Shown here: piece by piece, positions 8,240 to 18,630 of the stretch
How positions within the stretch are numbered: the first letter of the stretch is position 1
Layout: each line of letters begins with the position of its first letter
Source of the DNA: Acidobacteriaceae bacterium
GTDB lineage: Bacteria; Acidobacteriota; Terriglobia; Terriglobales; Acidobacteriaceae
Direction of reading: 5' to 3'
NCBI GenBank assembly: GCA_030041305.1
Contig: JASHOC010000309.1
Coordinates: 1 to 64,000, forward strand
DNA length: 64,000 nucleotides
Position numbers and translations under genes: made by a program
The notes under the pieces: generated by a model
Seen by the model: the letters and a program-made list of their open reading frames with translations, nothing else
Told to the model about the DNA's origin: nothing
The model's database searches: none

Positions 8240-9453
8240 TCATGATTGCAGAATTCCGTTGTTCCGCAGGTGCTCCAAAATTAAGGCAACTGCAGCATCA
8301 ATATCGTTGGCATTGATCTCCAGCGCGGCGGCATCGCCTATTTTCAGGTGCGCAGGCGCAACTTTCGCACGGGCACAGTGTGGCTCGTATGCTTCAAAAG
8401 ATAGCGACGCTCCGGATCCAGCGGATGCCGATCCATCCACACCAACGAAGCCGCAAAGCGCCTTGAAAGCTCTGCTTCTTTGCCGCTGCGGACCAGGAGA
8501 TCGCCCCGGCTGATGTCCAATTCGTCTTCCAGAGTCAGCGTCACGGAGAGTGGTGCGGCTGACTCCTGCAAATCGCCGTCGAAGGTCACAATGCGCGCAA
8601 CGCGCGACTTCCGCCCCGAGGGCAGCGCCGTGACTGGGTCGCCTACAGATATCGACCCCGAGGCGATTTGCCCAGCGAATCCGCGAAAATGCTGGTCCGG
8701 ACGGACCACACGCTGAACCGGGAAGCGGAAAGCCGCATTGCCGGTATCTTCGACGCTCGGTAGCGACTCCAGCAGCTCCCACAATGACGGCCCGTTGTAC
8801 CACGGGGTTTCTTCAGAACCCTTGGTTACATTCACGCCCAGCAATGCGCTTACCGGCAGAGAATACAACTCCATCAGTTGCCCGCCGTCATTTACAACCC
8901 TGAGAAACTTCTCAAACTCGCGCTGGATTTTCCGGAAGACCTTTTCGGCGTAATCCACCAGGTCCATCTTGTTCTCCGCAACATTCACATGCCGCACGCC
9001 CAGCAGCGACGCGATGTAAGCGTGCCGGCGCGACCGGATCTGCACTCCCTTGCTGGCGTCGATGAGCACGATGGCTGCATCCGCCGTCGACGCGCCCGTC
9101 GCCATATTGCGGGTGTACTGCTAGTGACCCGGCGTATCAGCGATGATGAACTTGCGCCGGGCGGTTGAGAAGTAGCGGCAGGCAACATCGATGGTGATGC
9201 CTTGCTCGCGTTCAGCGCGCAGACCGTCTGTCAGCAGCGCAAAATCGATCTGTCCTGGCGCCGTGCTGCCCTTGCCCCTGATGCAACGCACCTGGTCTTC
9301 ATACACGGATTGCGTGTCGTACAACAGCCGTCCAATCAGCGTCGATTTGCCGTCGTCGACGCTGCCTGCAGTGGAGAAGCGCAGCAAGTCCTTCTCGCGC
9401 TCCTGCGCCAGGAATTGCTCGATTGGAAATGTCTCGGTGGCAAGCGTCGCCAT
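8240..9453 (-). pseudogene. cysN: cysNC (sulfate adenylyltransferase GTPase / APS kinase fusion), broken
   Basis: CysN reads normally from ATG 9453, directly after the cysD stop: [17 protein letters not shown]-loop, [16 protein letters not shown]. There TAG (9121-9123) replaces the expected Glu codon of DTPGHEQYTRNM; the same frame then continues QYTRNMATGAS, NKMD and the beta-barrel to YLLKHTSHTVP near 8365. Here the frame shifts and the sequence jumps to PAHLKIGDAAALEINANDI ... LEHLRNNGILQS, which matches the extreme C-terminus of APS kinase (CysC). So a CysN-CysC fusion suffered one nonsense change plus an internal deletion that removed the CysN tail and nearly all of CysC, including its P-loop. 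PAPS synthesis by this copy should be impossible. Confidence 0.85.
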
Positions 9454-10437
9454 TTAGAAGTAGCCCTCCCGCTTCTTGATTTCCATCGAGCCTTCCTGGT
9501 CGTGATCGATGACGCGGTTGGCGCGTTCGGACGAGCGGAACGAGATCAGCTCGGCGATAATGTCCGGAATCGTCTCCGCATTAGAGCGGATGGCCCCCGT
9601 GCACGGGCTGCAACCCAGCGAACGCAGACGGCACTTCACCATCTGCGGCTTCTCGCCCGGCAACGCCATGAATTCCTGTTCGATGGGCAGAAGCACGTCC
9701 CCGCGCACGTACATCGGGCGCTCCTTGGCAAAATACAGGTCCACCACGGGAATGTTCTCCTCGTGAATGTATTGCCAAACGTCCATCTCCGTCCAGTTCG
9801 ACAAGGGGAAGACGCGGATGGTTTCGCCAGGATGGATGCGCCCATTGTAGAGGTTCCACAGTTCCGGCCTCTGGTTTTTCGGGTCCCACTGCCCTGTGCT
9901 ATCCCGGAACGAGTAGATACGCTCCTTCGCGCGCGATTTCTCTTCGTCGCGCCGCGCGCCGCCGAAGGCTGCGTCGAAACTATAGTGCCGCAGACCATCG
10001 AGCAGCGCCTGGGTCTTCAGTAGTCCGCAGCAGCGCTTCGTGTCGAGCTTGATCGGATTCGTGCCCGCTCGAATTGCGGGCTCATTGCGCCAAACCAGCA
10101 GTTCCGCACCGATTGAACGCGCCACCTCATCGCGGAAGGTAAGCATCTCGCGAAATTTAAATCCGGTATCGATGTGTAGCAAGGGAAAGGGAATCGGTCC
10201 GGGATAAAAAGCTTTCTGCGCGAGACGCAGCATAACGGACGAGTCTTTACCGATGGAGTAGAGCATCACGGGCCGCTCAAACTCCGACGCAACCTCTCGC
10301 AGAATATGAATGCTCTGCGCCTCCAGCAACTGGAGATGGCTCAGGCGGCATCCCGCCGGAGTTCTCGCGGCCCCGAAAGTCATTGTTGGGGTGCTGCGGG
10401 AAACTGTCGATGACGGATTGTAGATGGCGGGATTCAT
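9454..10437 (-). CDS. cysD: Sulfate adenylyltransferase subunit 2 (CysD)
   Basis: 327 residues, intact, slightly longer than usual because of ~20 extra N-terminal residues. PP-loop [14 protein letters not shown] near 60-73, HIDTGFKF, the [15 protein letters not shown] block, [15 protein letters not shown] and C-terminal [10 protein letters not shown] are diagnostic. CysD makes adenosine 5'-phosphosulfate from ATP and sulfate, driven by the GTPase CysN. The start overlaps the stop of the capD-like gene by ATGA, so it appears to be translated with the EPS operon, and its stop directly abuts the start of cysN. Because its partner is broken here, activity would need CysN from another locus. Confidence 0.96.
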   Translation of the reverse strand: MNPAIYNPSSTVSRSTPTMTFGAARTPAGCRLSHLQLLEAQSIHILREVASEFERPVMLYSIGKDSSVMLRLAQKAFYPGPIPFPLLHIDTGFKFREMLTFRDEVARSIGAELLVWRNEPAIRAGTNPIKLDTKRCCGLLKTQALLDGLRHYSFDAAFGGARRDEEKSRAKERIYSFRDSTGQWDPKNQRPELWNLYNGRIHPGETIRVFPLSNWTEMDVWQYIHEENIPVVDLYFAKERPMYVRGDVLLPIEQEFMALPGEKPQMVKCRLRSLGCSPCTGAIRSNAETIPDIIAELISFRSSERANRVIDHDQEGSMEIKKREGYF

Positions 10438-12437
10438 TGTGGGGTAGAATCGCCAACCGGGGCCGATACAAGGTCTAACTGTTCGGGCTGGCCGCGGAAA
10501 CCAGATCCATGCATCGATACTGAGGCAACTGAAATCGGCGCCGGCAAGATAACACGCTTTAGTAAATCCGTACTGGGATTGTAATCCAAAACCATTTCTT
10601 TAAGTGCCACAACCAGACGAGCTGTGTCGCGGGCCGTACAGATCTCGTGAAGAGACTCTAACCAGCTTTGGATATCACTCGCCGGCATGCCGTTTCCTAC
10701 GAATATGCGAATCTTATCGTGTGCCGTGGGCACAGTATCTTCCAGCATTGAACTTAGTTCTTCATAAAGCTTCTCGCCCGCGCGCATGCCCGTGAATTCA
10801 ATCTTGATGTCTTCGTCAGGGCGTAGCCCCGAGAGCAGAATCAAGTTCCGCGCGAGGTCTACGATCTTGACAGGCTCGCCCATGTCCAGCACGCAGATTT
10901 GACCGCCCTGCGCAATCGCCGCCGCCTGGAGTACGAGTTGGCAGGCTTCAGGAATCGTCATGAAGAACCGCCGCATCTCTGGATGGGTAACTGTGACCGG
11001 TCCTCCGGCCGCGATCTGCTTTTTGAAGATCGGAATGACGCTTCCGTTCGACCCAAGTACGTTGCCAAAGCGTACGGCGACGAACTTGGTGCAGCCGTTC
11101 TGCAGACCGAGGAGCAGCAGTTCGGAAATTCGCTTGGTGGCTCCCATAACGTTGGTGGGACGGACTGCCTTGTCGGAGGAAATCATAACGAAGTCTTCAA
11201 CGGCGTAACCCATTGCCGCGGCAGCCACGTTGAAAGTGCCGAAGACATTGTTCGTGACAGCTTCGAAAACGTGGTTCTCCATCATGGGCACGTGCTTGTA
11301 GGCGGCAGCGTGGTAGACGACGGAGGGCCGATATTGACTGAATACCTCATCAAGACGTGGGCGGTTTTGGATGCTGCCGAGTTCTGCGTGGAATGGAATC
11401 TGAGGGTGCCTCTGCCTCATTTCTCGATTGATTTCGAACAGAGGTGACTCGGCGGCGTCAAACCCTACGATTCTTGCAGGGTGGAATCGTGCAATTTGGC
11501 GGCAAAGTTCGGAGCCGATGGACCCCGCCGCACCAGTCACCAAGACAACTTTGCCCCCGAGCGTGCCGCGTATTTGATTCTCTTCCAGTTGTACTGGAAT
11601 CCTGCCCAGAAGATCCTCTACGGACACCTCTCGGATTTGATTCGCGAGACCGTCGCCTTCAATCACTTCATCCAGGCCAGGTATCGTTTTGCATTCCGCC
11701 CCGGCAGCGTGGCACAAACGAAGAATCCTGGTCATGTCGCTACCAGTAGCAGACGGAATGGCGACGAGAATCGTTTGGATGCTGTACCTCTCCACTAGCA
11801 TCTTTACCTCGCCTCCGCTTCCGCGCACCAGCACACCGCTAATGCGCAAACCTCGCTTGTCTGGCCGATCATCTATAAAGCCAACTACGTGGTAGGGCAA
11901 CTTTGGATTGTTTCGAATATGGTGGAGAAGAATTATCCCGGCGCTGCCAGCACCGTAGATGAGTGTGCGCTTATCATTTTCTCCGCTGACGCTCGCTCGA
12001 CCTTCCCGCAGGATGCGGACAGCTGCGCGGATGCCGGCAGTGGCCAGGAAGCAGAGGATGAAGTCCAGCAAATAGATCGCTCGCGGAAATCCTGGGGAGC
12101 CCAAAAAACGGATCGCAAAGAACGCGGCAAGAGAACCGGCGAAGTTTCCAACGGCGATCCGGACCAGATCGTCCATCGAGACAAACCGCCACCAGCCGCG
12201 ATCCAGCTCCAGCCATCGGAAGACGACCGACTTGGATATCAGCCATACTGCCAGGGCAAACCACAGATGGTGGAACTCCGGACCCGGAATGCGCAGGTCG
12301 AAGCGTAATGCGAAAGCCATAACCCCGGAGGCCGCGAAAAGGCACAAATGGGTAACCCAAATCAGACACCGGCGAAGCCATTCGCGGGATTCTAGAACCT
12401 CTGGCAGCGTACAGATTTCTCTATTCATGGAGATCAA
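10434..12437 (-). CDS. Membrane-bound nucleotide-sugar 4,6-dehydratase (CapD/WbpM/PglF-like)
   Basis: 667 residues. Four TM helices lie in the first ~140 residues, followed by a degenerate Rossmann domain ([14 protein letters not shown], ~165) and a second, catalytic one ([19 protein letters not shown], ~297). The active-site region [19 protein letters not shown] has the SxK/M arrangement of this family instead of YxxxK. Members convert UDP-GlcNAc to the 4-keto-6-deoxy sugar, the first step towards bacillosamine, QuiNAc or FucNAc, at the inner membrane. Neighbours (phosphoglycosyltransferase and DegT aminotransferase) fit synthesis of a diacetamido-trideoxy-type initiating sugar, which is an inference. 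Confidence 0.9.
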   Translation of the reverse strand: MISMNREICTLPEVLESREWLRRCLIWVTHLCLFAASGVMAFALRFDLRIPGPEFHHLWFALAVWLISKSVVFRWLELDRGWWRFVSMDDLVRIAVGNFAGSLAAFFAIRFLGSPGFPRAIYLLDFILCFLATAGIRAAVRILREGRASVSGENDKRTLIYGAGSAGIILLHHIRNNPKLPYHVVGFIDDRPDKRGLRISGVLVRGSGGEVKMLVERYSIQTILVAIPSATGSDMTRILRLCHAAGAECKTIPGLDEVIEGDGLANQIREVSVEDLLGRIPVQLEENQIRGTLGGKVVLVTGAAGSIGSELCRQIARFHPARIVGFDAAESPLFEINREMRQRHPQIPFHAELGSIQNRPRLDEVFSQYRPSVVYHAAAYKHVPMMENHVFEAVTNNVFGTFNVAAAAMGYAVEDFVMISSDKAVRPTNVMGATKRISELLLLGLQNGCTKFVAVRFGNVLGSNGSVIPIFKKQIAAGGPVTVTHPEMRRFFMTIPEACQLVLQAAAIAQGGQICVLDMGEPVKIVDLARNLILLSGLRPDEDIKIEFTGMRAGEKLYEELSSMLEDTVPTAHDKIRIFVGNGMPASDIQSWLESLHEICTARDTARLVVALKEMVLDYNPSTDLLKRVILPAPISVASVSMHGSGFRGQPEQLDLVSAPVGDSTPQ

Positions 12438-12443
12438 GCCGCC

Positions 12444-13037
12444 TTATACTCTGCGAAGAATCACGAGAAGCGTTTTGAACAGAATGAGACAATCGAGGCG
12501 TAGCGAGCGCGTCCTGATGTATTCATCCGCTAAGTCGAGTTTGAGCGGCAGGACGCTTTGTACATACTCGCGCAGCGGCTCCGCGCCTTTTGCGAGCAAC
12601 TTCTCCTCGTCGCGAAAACGAATCGATGCGATATCGGTGATCCCGGGCCGGACTTTAAGAATGCGCTGATAGCGGTCATGGAACATGTCCACATATTCGG
12701 GCGCCTCGGGCCTTGGTCCGACAAGACTCATTTCGCCGATGAGCACGTTCCAAAACTGCGGCAGCTCGTCGAGCTTCGTAGCGCGAAGCAACTTGCCAAC
12801 TCGTGTGATGCGGACATCGCCTGCGACGGTGATGGCGGGTCCGCCTACTTGAACTTGCATCGTTCGGAATTTCAGGATTTGGAATTGGCGGAACCTCAGC
12901 CCTACTCGCCGTTGACGAAACAGAATGGGTCTTCCCGAATCCGCCCAGACTCCGAATGCAGCAATTATGAGGATTGGGCTCATTAGCAGAAGTGCTAACA
13001 TACTCAACACAATGTCTATGCACCGCTTCAGGAGCAT
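12444..13037 (-). CDS. Initiating phosphoglycosyltransferase (bacterial sugar transferase family)
   Basis: About 197 residues: the short, single-domain form with one N-terminal re-entrant helix (CIDIVLSMLALLLMSPILIIA). Core motifs of PF02397 are present: LFRQRRVG, ILKFRTM, TRVGKLLRATKLDELPQFWN, and GEMSLVGPRPE. The family transfers a phospho-sugar from UDP-sugar to undecaprenyl phosphate, starting the repeat unit. The short size resembles PglC/WcaJ catalytic cores. The ATG at 13037 overlaps the stop of the upstream aminotransferase region closely (gap of a few bases beyond 13042 on the other frame); an ATG at 13061 is possible. It is followed after 6 bp by the CapD-like gene. Confidence 0.92.
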   Translation of the reverse strand: MLLKRCIDIVLSMLALLLMSPILIIAAFGVWADSGRPILFRQRRVGLRFRQFQILKFRTMQVQVGGPAITVAGDVRITRVGKLLRATKLDELPQFWNVLIGEMSLVGPRPEAPEYVDMFHDRYQRILKVRPGITDIASIRFRDEEKLLAKGAEPLREYVQSVLPLKLDLADEYIRTRSLRLDCLILFKTLLVILRRV

Positions 13038-13041
13038 TGGC

Positions 13042-14244
13042 TCACGCCTCAGCGGCGGCATTCTCCGGAAACACCTCGAAGCTCCGATGGCGCCGATGGA
13101 GAATGGAGCGTATGGCGCAAATGACCCGATCCTGATCTGCGTCCGTCATCCGCGTATACAACGGAAGACTCACGATATGATTGAAAGCCCGCGTGGCGTT
13201 CGGGAACTGTTCCGGGCGCAATCCATACATATCTCGCCAGTAGGGATGCAGGTGAAGGGGAATGTAATGCACGCTCGTACAGATTCCTGCGGCAGCCATC
13301 TCGTCGATGAGCTCATCTCGCGAACTGCCAGCCGATTCGAGTAATTGGATCACGTACAAGTGCCAGGCGTGGGCGCTGCGATCCGTCGGCCGCGGCGGCA
13401 ATACCAACGGCAGGTCGCCCAGTGCCTCATCGTATCGAGCGGCAAGGGCCATGCGTCGCGCGTGAAATTGGCGCACCTTCTTCAACTGCTCGATCCCGAT
13501 TGCCGAAGCGACATCGGTCAGATTGTATTTGAAGCCGGGGGCCACAACCTCATAGCGCCAGGCTGGCTTACGCGAGCTATAGCGGTCGAACGCATCCTTG
13601 CTGATACCGTGTAGTCGCATCACGCCTATCCGGTTCGCAACATCGGGGTTGCGGGTTACCACCATCCCACCCTCTCCGGTCGCCAGTGTCTTGGTGGCAT
13701 AAAAACTGAATACCGCGGCTTCCGTATCCAGCGTGCCAATCAACTGCCCGTCGCTTCTAGTCGGCAGCGCGTGCGCCGCATCCTCCACCACTTTCAAGTT
13801 GTGCTTCTTGGCAACCGCCAGGATTGCATCCATGTCGCAAGCCATTCCGCCATAATGAACCGGAATGATCGCTTTGGTCCGGAGCGTCACAGCAGCTTCA
13901 ATCTTTGCTGGATCGATGCAGAAAGTCTTTGGATCGATATCGACGAAAACCGGGTGAGCGCCCATGTATCGAATCACTTCGGCCGTCGCCGTGAAGGTGT
14001 GCACCGTAGTGATCACCTCATCGCCCGGTACAATCCCGATCGCCTCAATTGCAAGATGCAACCCGGCGGTGGCGGAATTTACTGCCAGAGAATGAAGGTT
14101 CCCACCGAGAAAAGCCGCAAACGCGCGCTCGAATTGCTTCGTCTTCGGCCCGGTCGTGATCCAGCCGGAGCGTAGCGTCTCCACTACGGAATCAATCTCT
14201 TCGTTGTCAATGTCAGGCAAAGCAAACGGAATGAATTCGCTCAA
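13042..14244 (-). CDS. DegT/DnrJ/EryC1/StrS family sugar aminotransferase (PglE-like)
   Basis: About 400 residues. The conserved N-terminus is [17 protein letters not shown], so the TTG at 14244, preceded by GAGGGA, is preferred; the ATG at 14370 would add 42 unconserved residues lying inside the previous gene. Motifs: [18 protein letters not shown] and the PLP lysine in [15 protein letters not shown] (Lys185 from the TTG start). It should aminate the 4-keto sugar made by the neighbouring membrane dehydratase; with the phosphoglycosyltransferase this reproduces the PglE/PglF/PglC gene trio, although no acetyltransferase is seen. Confidence 0.9.
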   Translation of the reverse strand: MSEFIPFALPDIDNEEIDSVVETLRSGWITTGPKTKQFERAFAAFLGGNLHSLAVNSATAGLHLAIEAIGIVPGDEVITTVHTFTATAEVIRYMGAHPVFVDIDPKTFCIDPAKIEAAVTLRTKAIIPVHYGGMACDMDAILAVAKKHNLKVVEDAAHALPTRSDGQLIGTLDTEAAVFSFYATKTLATGEGGMVVTRNPDVANRIGVMRLHGISKDAFDRYSSRKPAWRYEVVAPGFKYNLTDVASAIGIEQLKKVRQFHARRMALAARYDEALGDLPLVLPPRPTDRSAHAWHLYVIQLLESAGSSRDELIDEMAAAGICTSVHYIPLHLHPYWRDMYGLRPEQFPNATRAFNHIVSLPLYTRMTDADQDRVICAIRSILHRRHRSFEVFPENAAAEA

Positions 14245-14311
14245 CTCAGTCCCTCGCGAAGAACTGCGCCTTCGATCAGCGTCGGCGCGGGCGCTATGAG
14301 AACAGACAACG

Positions 14312-15502
14312 TTAGAGCCTCTCGGCGCCTTCAATAGGAGCGGCCGGCGCTGGAGCTTCCGGATTGTCATACGCTATGATCTGCTCGCTGCGAAGCACCA
14401 TCAACAACCCCCCTAAAAAACCAATGTTTGCCAGGCAGAAGGAAAACGGGAATCCCAATAATCCCCCAGAGCCTCTTGTGCGGAACCGCAGCCAGCCAAC
14501 ATATGCCAAAACATAGAACAATACTTGCGCGCCAAAGAGGGCCTGGTATTCACGGTTTCCGATGGTCGCGCCATAGACGGTTGCAAAAAACAGAATCATC
14601 AGAAACAGGGGAGTTAGCCAGCGAAGCAGCTTGTGCGAAATAAGTCCGAGCGCCGTTCCTGGATAGCGGAGTGGATTCAGGATCTCCTTGCGGCTCAGGG
14701 TGCCGGTCCAATTGCGTGCGGTCATCCGAATGCGCGCCCTCAATTCGCCTTCAGCCGAGTGGGGCATCGCGTCGTAAGCTCGAGCGCGGCTGTTGTGCAG
14801 AACGCGATAGCCGGCGAGCCGCACATCGAGAGGCAAAATACAGTCCTCACCGTACATCGGATCGAGCGGCCGGAAGAGCGATTTCTTCATCGCCAGGGCC
14901 ACACCGCTTCCCGTGGCAAGCACGCCTAGATCCGACTCGGCTTGACGAATGAATAGCTCATATCGCCAATATAACCCTTGGCCCTTCGAGATCGCGTCCT
15001 CAGAATCCACTAACTCGAGGGTAGCTGAAACCAAGCCGGCCTTCGGATCCGCGAGATCCGCCGCTAAAAGCCGCAACGTGTTGCGATCGAGCCGCGATCC
15101 AGCATCGGTCATGAACAGCAGCTCGCCGCGAGCTTCCTTCACCCCCAAATTCTGCGCTTTGCTCTTGCCAGCTCGTCCACCGGTCCGCAGAAGACGGATA
15201 CGGCTGTCATCACCAGCCAAATGTTCCACGATTCGGTCTGTATTGTCAGTGCACCCATCAGAGACCACGATGACTTCGATTTTGTCGGCAGGGTAATCCA
15301 GCGCTAGGCAGTTCTCAAGTTTGTCCTGTATATGGCATTCCTCATTGTACGCTGCAATCAGGATGGTAAAGCTAGGAAGCGCCGCTGCCCGATGGACCTC
15401 ACGCGATTTTTGCATGCGTAGTATCCAGAGAGTCAAAGGATATCCGATCCAGGTATATGCCACAACAATCACGCTGCTGACTATTACGATGGCCATATGC
15501 AT
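14312..15502 (-). CDS. Family 2 glycosyltransferase, membrane-anchored
   Basis: 396 residues with one N-terminal TM ([21 protein letters not shown]) and several C-terminal TM segments (~300-370). The GT-A domain shows [25 protein letters not shown], the DXD-like MTDAGSR near 130 and the acceptor-side [16 protein letters not shown]. This BcsA/IcaA-like architecture suggests transfer of a sugar from a nucleotide donor to a lipid-linked acceptor on the cytosolic face. Sugar identity unknown. It sits between the methyltransferase and aminotransferase genes in the EPS operon. Confidence 0.88.
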   Translation of the reverse strand: MHMAIVIVSSVIVVAYTWIGYPLTLWILRMQKSREVHRAAALPSFTILIAAYNEECHIQDKLENCLALDYPADKIEVIVVSDGCTDNTDRIVEHLAGDDSRIRLLRTGGRAGKSKAQNLGVKEARGELLFMTDAGSRLDRNTLRLLAADLADPKAGLVSATLELVDSEDAISKGQGLYWRYELFIRQAESDLGVLATGSGVALAMKKSLFRPLDPMYGEDCILPLDVRLAGYRVLHNSRARAYDAMPHSAEGELRARIRMTARNWTGTLSRKEILNPLRYPGTALGLISHKLLRWLTPLFLMILFFATVYGATIGNREYQALFGAQVLFYVLAYVGWLRFRTRGSGGLLGFPFSFCLANIGFLGGLLMVLRSEQIIAYDNPEAPAPAAPIEGAERL

Positions 15503-15627
15503 TTTGTTTTTAGAATGCCGACCTAATTAGGTGCGCCGAGTTCGCCTGGGGCCGCGCTCCCATTGGCACGCCTTGCGGATACCCGCACAATCGATTCATT
15601 GTACGTGTTGCTTGCAATAGACCTGTG

Positions 15628-16389
15628 TCATCTAGCTTGGTAAGTCTTTTCTTCGCGTTGAAGTAAAAACACATTGTGGGTTCGTAACAGAGGACATAGT
15701 GCCTCTATCACCACCGCGAGCCATGGTGCGACCGGAGCAAGCCGGCGTGCGATTGGCGGAGCAAGAATCAGTGACTGAGCGTATTGCCGAAAACCGGGAA
15801 AGAGGCGGCGTATTTCCCGTCGTCTTATGCCAATTGTATCGGGATTCAGCGGGTGGCTGATTCGAAAATCAAAAATGAGAATGTACCCGTGCGGATCGAG
15901 CACGCGAGTCATCTCGGCAGCAACACCCGCCCGTGCATGCTCATTCAGAATAGAGGAGAACACGGTGTGCGCACTGACAAGGTCCATGGATGCGTTGGCG
16001 TACGGGAGTTGCCATCCATCGGCTTGGCGGTAATCGACATCGGGTGCGAGGCGCCGCGCAGCGGCAATTCGATCGGCGAGGAGATCAACCCCGTGCAAAT
16101 TCTCCGCCCGCCCGCCCCAAGCCAAAAGCTGGCGCAGCCATGCCCCAGTGCCGCAACCCACGTCCAAGGCGCGTAGGTGAGAAAGCTCATTCCACCCGGC
16201 GCGGCGAAGACAAGCTGCGGTAACCGCCTGGATCCGGTAGTAGCTGAGCAACACATCCGGTTGCCACCAGGAGTAGAGCCCCCGTTTCCCGCTCTGATCA
16301 CGGTGAGCATAGGCCGTGCGAATTCGCGCCTCTTCCTCTCTATAGCTCGCAACTTCTGCGGCCACTCCTGTGAACATTTCTGGTTTCAT
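15628..16389 (-). CDS. Class I SAM-dependent methyltransferase
   Basis: About 253 residues. The glycine-rich motif I ALDVGCGTGAWLRQLLAWG (~85-103), acidic motif DLLADRI and QADGWQLPYANASMDLV identify the methyltransferase_11-type Rossmann fold. The ATG at 16389 has GGTGAG seven bases upstream; an ATG nine codons earlier lacks a ribosome site. In an EPS locus it probably methylates a sugar hydroxyl or carboxyl, but the acceptor cannot be read from the sequence. Confidence 0.85.
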   Translation of the reverse strand: MKPEMFTGVAAEVASYREEEARIRTAYAHRDQSGKRGLYSWWQPDVLLSYYRIQAVTAACLRRAGWNELSHLRALDVGCGTGAWLRQLLAWGGRAENLHGVDLLADRIAAARRLAPDVDYRQADGWQLPYANASMDLVSAHTVFSSILNEHARAGVAAEMTRVLDPHGYILIFDFRISHPLNPDTIGIRRREIRRLFPGFRQYAQSLILAPPIARRLAPVAPWLAVVIEALCPLLRTHNVFLLQREEKTYQAR

Positions 16390-16460
16390 GGCAATCTCAC
16401 CCAAGAGAGGATGCAACTTGCAACACGGAAGCTGAATGTATTTGCGTTCGACCAGTGCTT

Positions 16461-18617
16461 CTATCCGGTCGCCGTGGTCGCGGCAGGACGTACCATAGTC
16501 GTGGCGCTACCTGTCTTTTCTTCATCCTTGGCCCATTCGAGATAGCGCGTCAACGCCTCCCGGAACGGAACCTCAGGTTTCCAGCCCAGCACAGCTTGTA
16601 CTCTTTCGGTTGAGTAGGTAGCGCGGTTGCGCTTGGACTTGGTCTGATAGCAGACATGCACGGGCTTCCTCTGGATGAACCCTAGAGCTTTTTCCGCAGC
16701 CCAGAAGGCCGGCGTCACCATAAGCAACGGAATAAACAACCCCAAATACCTCTTCCCACCCATTCTGCCCAGTAAATGCAGGTATGTTCGCTGGGACGGA
16801 TTATCGAAATCGACAATGTTCATTGGTTGCGAGTCCGACAATTGTGCATCGCCGGCTCTAATCAAGGCGTCCACGAGATTCTCCACATATATAAGCGGCA
16901 GGCGCTTTCTCGCTCGGCCAAGCACGATCAAAACACGACTGCCGAGCTTAAAGTGGGTCTCTAGAAGGAGTTGCTCTGAACCTGGACCCCATACGATACC
17001 GGGACGGAAAATAGCCACCCTAATGTTATGCTCTGTCGCAAAAGCCCGCACCATCTCTTCCGCCTTTAGCTTGGAGTAGGTGTACGCCCCCCGTTTGAGC
17101 GGATGAGCCTCCAAAGGAAAATTGTCGCCCACAATTCCATGGCCGGGAAAGTTCGTCTGGTCGAGAACGCTTACCGAGCTGACGTAAACAATCTTGTGGA
17201 CGTCATTCTCCTTTACGGCCCTCAGCAGATTCTTAGTACCGATACAGGTTCCCTCCGTCTGGAAGAATAGGTCGCCTTTGGTGCTGGCTGCAAGATGATA
17301 AACAGAACGCACTCCACGGCACGCCGCAGCTGCAAAATTACGATCGGTCAAATCGCCTACGCATATCTCCAGATTATGCCTGCCGCAGGGACCGAAGTGG
17401 TCCTCGCGCACTGGCCGCCGGACCATGGCTCGTACTGTTCTCCCCTCATCGAGCAGACGTCGCACTAGGTGCCTGCCGATAAAGCCACCCGCCCCTGTCA
17501 CTAGGTCCACTGCCGTATCAGATTGCCGATTTGCCGCTACAGCCGCAGGCATTCGGTTACAATCGGGTTCAGCGAAAGAAGCGCGCACAGTCTGCTCGCA
17601 AAGCTCCACAACTTTTCGCATGGCCGCCATAGGTGATGGGCTTTCACCCTGTTTAGCGACAGCTTCGTAAAACTGCTCTATGAGCGCCCCGGTTCCTTCG
17701 TGCGGGTCATATCTGCCTGCGAGTAGCGATAAAATGCTGCGGCTGTTGGCCAAGGCGATTCTTGTTGCTGCCGAATAATTGATGCTTAACCGCTCAACGA
17801 GCTCCGGTAGTTTCGATTTCTTTAGGACATACCAGAACTTGTTCCTAAAGTTAAGGACGATAATCCCCTTCTCACACTCGATCTGATAGTAGTTCTGAAA
17901 AAACTTCGTGCCGAAGGAGATATGAAAACTGCAGGTGACCGGAGATGAAGTGGAGCTCAGGAAACCGTGCATCTCAGCGGGCCTCTTCTGGTTGTCGTTC
18001 CGAATGAAGGCGTGCTCCAAGCTGAGATCGTTTACAAGCTCCGCAAACACACTCATGATATGGGGCAGGAGATCCAGAAACATGCCACCCGTAAACTCTT
18101 TCCACCACCCCTTGGCGAGCCCCTGGTCCTCCATCTCAAGGTACGGCCCACTGTCGTGCGCATGAACATGAATGATCCGCCCAAGTGTCTTCTTCGCGAC
18201 AAGAGCCTGAACTTGCCTGAATTCTTTTTCAAACAGTCGCTGATGACCTGCGCAAACCAGCTTGCTGCACTGGGCGGCTGTTTCGTGGAGTTCGTCAAAC
18301 TCCCTGACAGTCAAGCAGACGGGCTTCTCAATGTACACATGTCCCCCTGCACGCATGCACTTCACGGCCAGCGTCTTATGAGTGGCGGGGGGGGTGACGA
18401 TGTGATAAACGTCAGGATGAAACTCCTCTATTACGCGATCCAGAGAGTCATGAACGTTCGATATGCTGTACATTTCGCCTAGCAATTGGGCCTTTACAAT
18501 CTCCGTGTCGCATAGGGCAATGCTCGAAGGCGGCGCCTTCCGCAGCACTTTATCCAGATGGTTGGAAGCCATTTTTCCACAGCCGACGATAGCTACTTTC
18601 ACAATGTGCGTTGACAT
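16461..18617 (-). CDS. Fusion of Gfo/Idh/MocA oxidoreductase and NAD-dependent epimerase/dehydratase
   Basis: 718 residues in one uninterrupted frame. Residues 1-~350 are a Gfo/Idh/MocA sugar oxidoreductase: NAD motif VAIVGCGKMASNH, then HVYIEKPVCLT with the family's EKP lysine. Residues ~368-700 are an extended SDR: VTGAGGFIGRHLV, VYHLAAST, VSSVSVLDQ, and YTYSK (~512-516) with the catalytic Tyr/Lys. The join (about 345-368) is a short linker with no stop or repeat, so the fusion looks real. A sugar could be oxidised at C3 by one half and then epimerised or reduced by the other. Such pairs normally occur as separate genes. No substrate can be assigned. Confidence 0.85.
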   Translation of the reverse strand: MSTHIVKVAIVGCGKMASNHLDKVLRKAPPSSIALCDTEIVKAQLLGEMYSISNVHDSLDRVIEEFHPDVYHIVTPPATHKTLAVKCMRAGGHVYIEKPVCLTVREFDELHETAAQCSKLVCAGHQRLFEKEFRQVQALVAKKTLGRIIHVHAHDSGPYLEMEDQGLAKGWWKEFTGGMFLDLLPHIMSVFAELVNDLSLEHAFIRNDNQKRPAEMHGFLSSTSSPVTCSFHISFGTKFFQNYYQIECEKGIIVLNFRNKFWYVLKKSKLPELVERLSINYSAATRIALANSRSILSLLAGRYDPHEGTGALIEQFYEAVAKQGESPSPMAAMRKVVELCEQTVRASFAEPDCNRMPAAVAANRQSDTAVDLVTGAGGFIGRHLVRRLLDEGRTVRAMVRRPVREDHFGPCGRHNLEICVGDLTDRNFAAAACRGVRSVYHLAASTKGDLFFQTEGTCIGTKNLLRAVKENDVHKIVYVSSVSVLDQTNFPGHGIVGDNFPLEAHPLKRGAYTYSKLKAEEMVRAFATEHNIRVAIFRPGIVWGPGSEQLLLETHFKLGSRVLIVLGRARKRLPLIYVENLVDALIRAGDAQLSDSQPMNIVDFDNPSQRTYLHLLGRMGGKRYLGLFIPLLMVTPAFWAAEKALGFIQRKPVHVCYQTKSKRNRATYSTERVQAVLGWKPEVPFREALTRYLEWAKDEEKTGSATTMVRPAATTATG

Positions 18618-18630
18618 GGGAATAAATCAG

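Noticed and set aside
9121-9123. In-frame TAG of cysN as a possible pyrrolysine or readthrough codon
   Set aside because: The same gene also has an internal deletion and frame change, so a plain nonsense mutation is simpler; no sign of a recoding signal.
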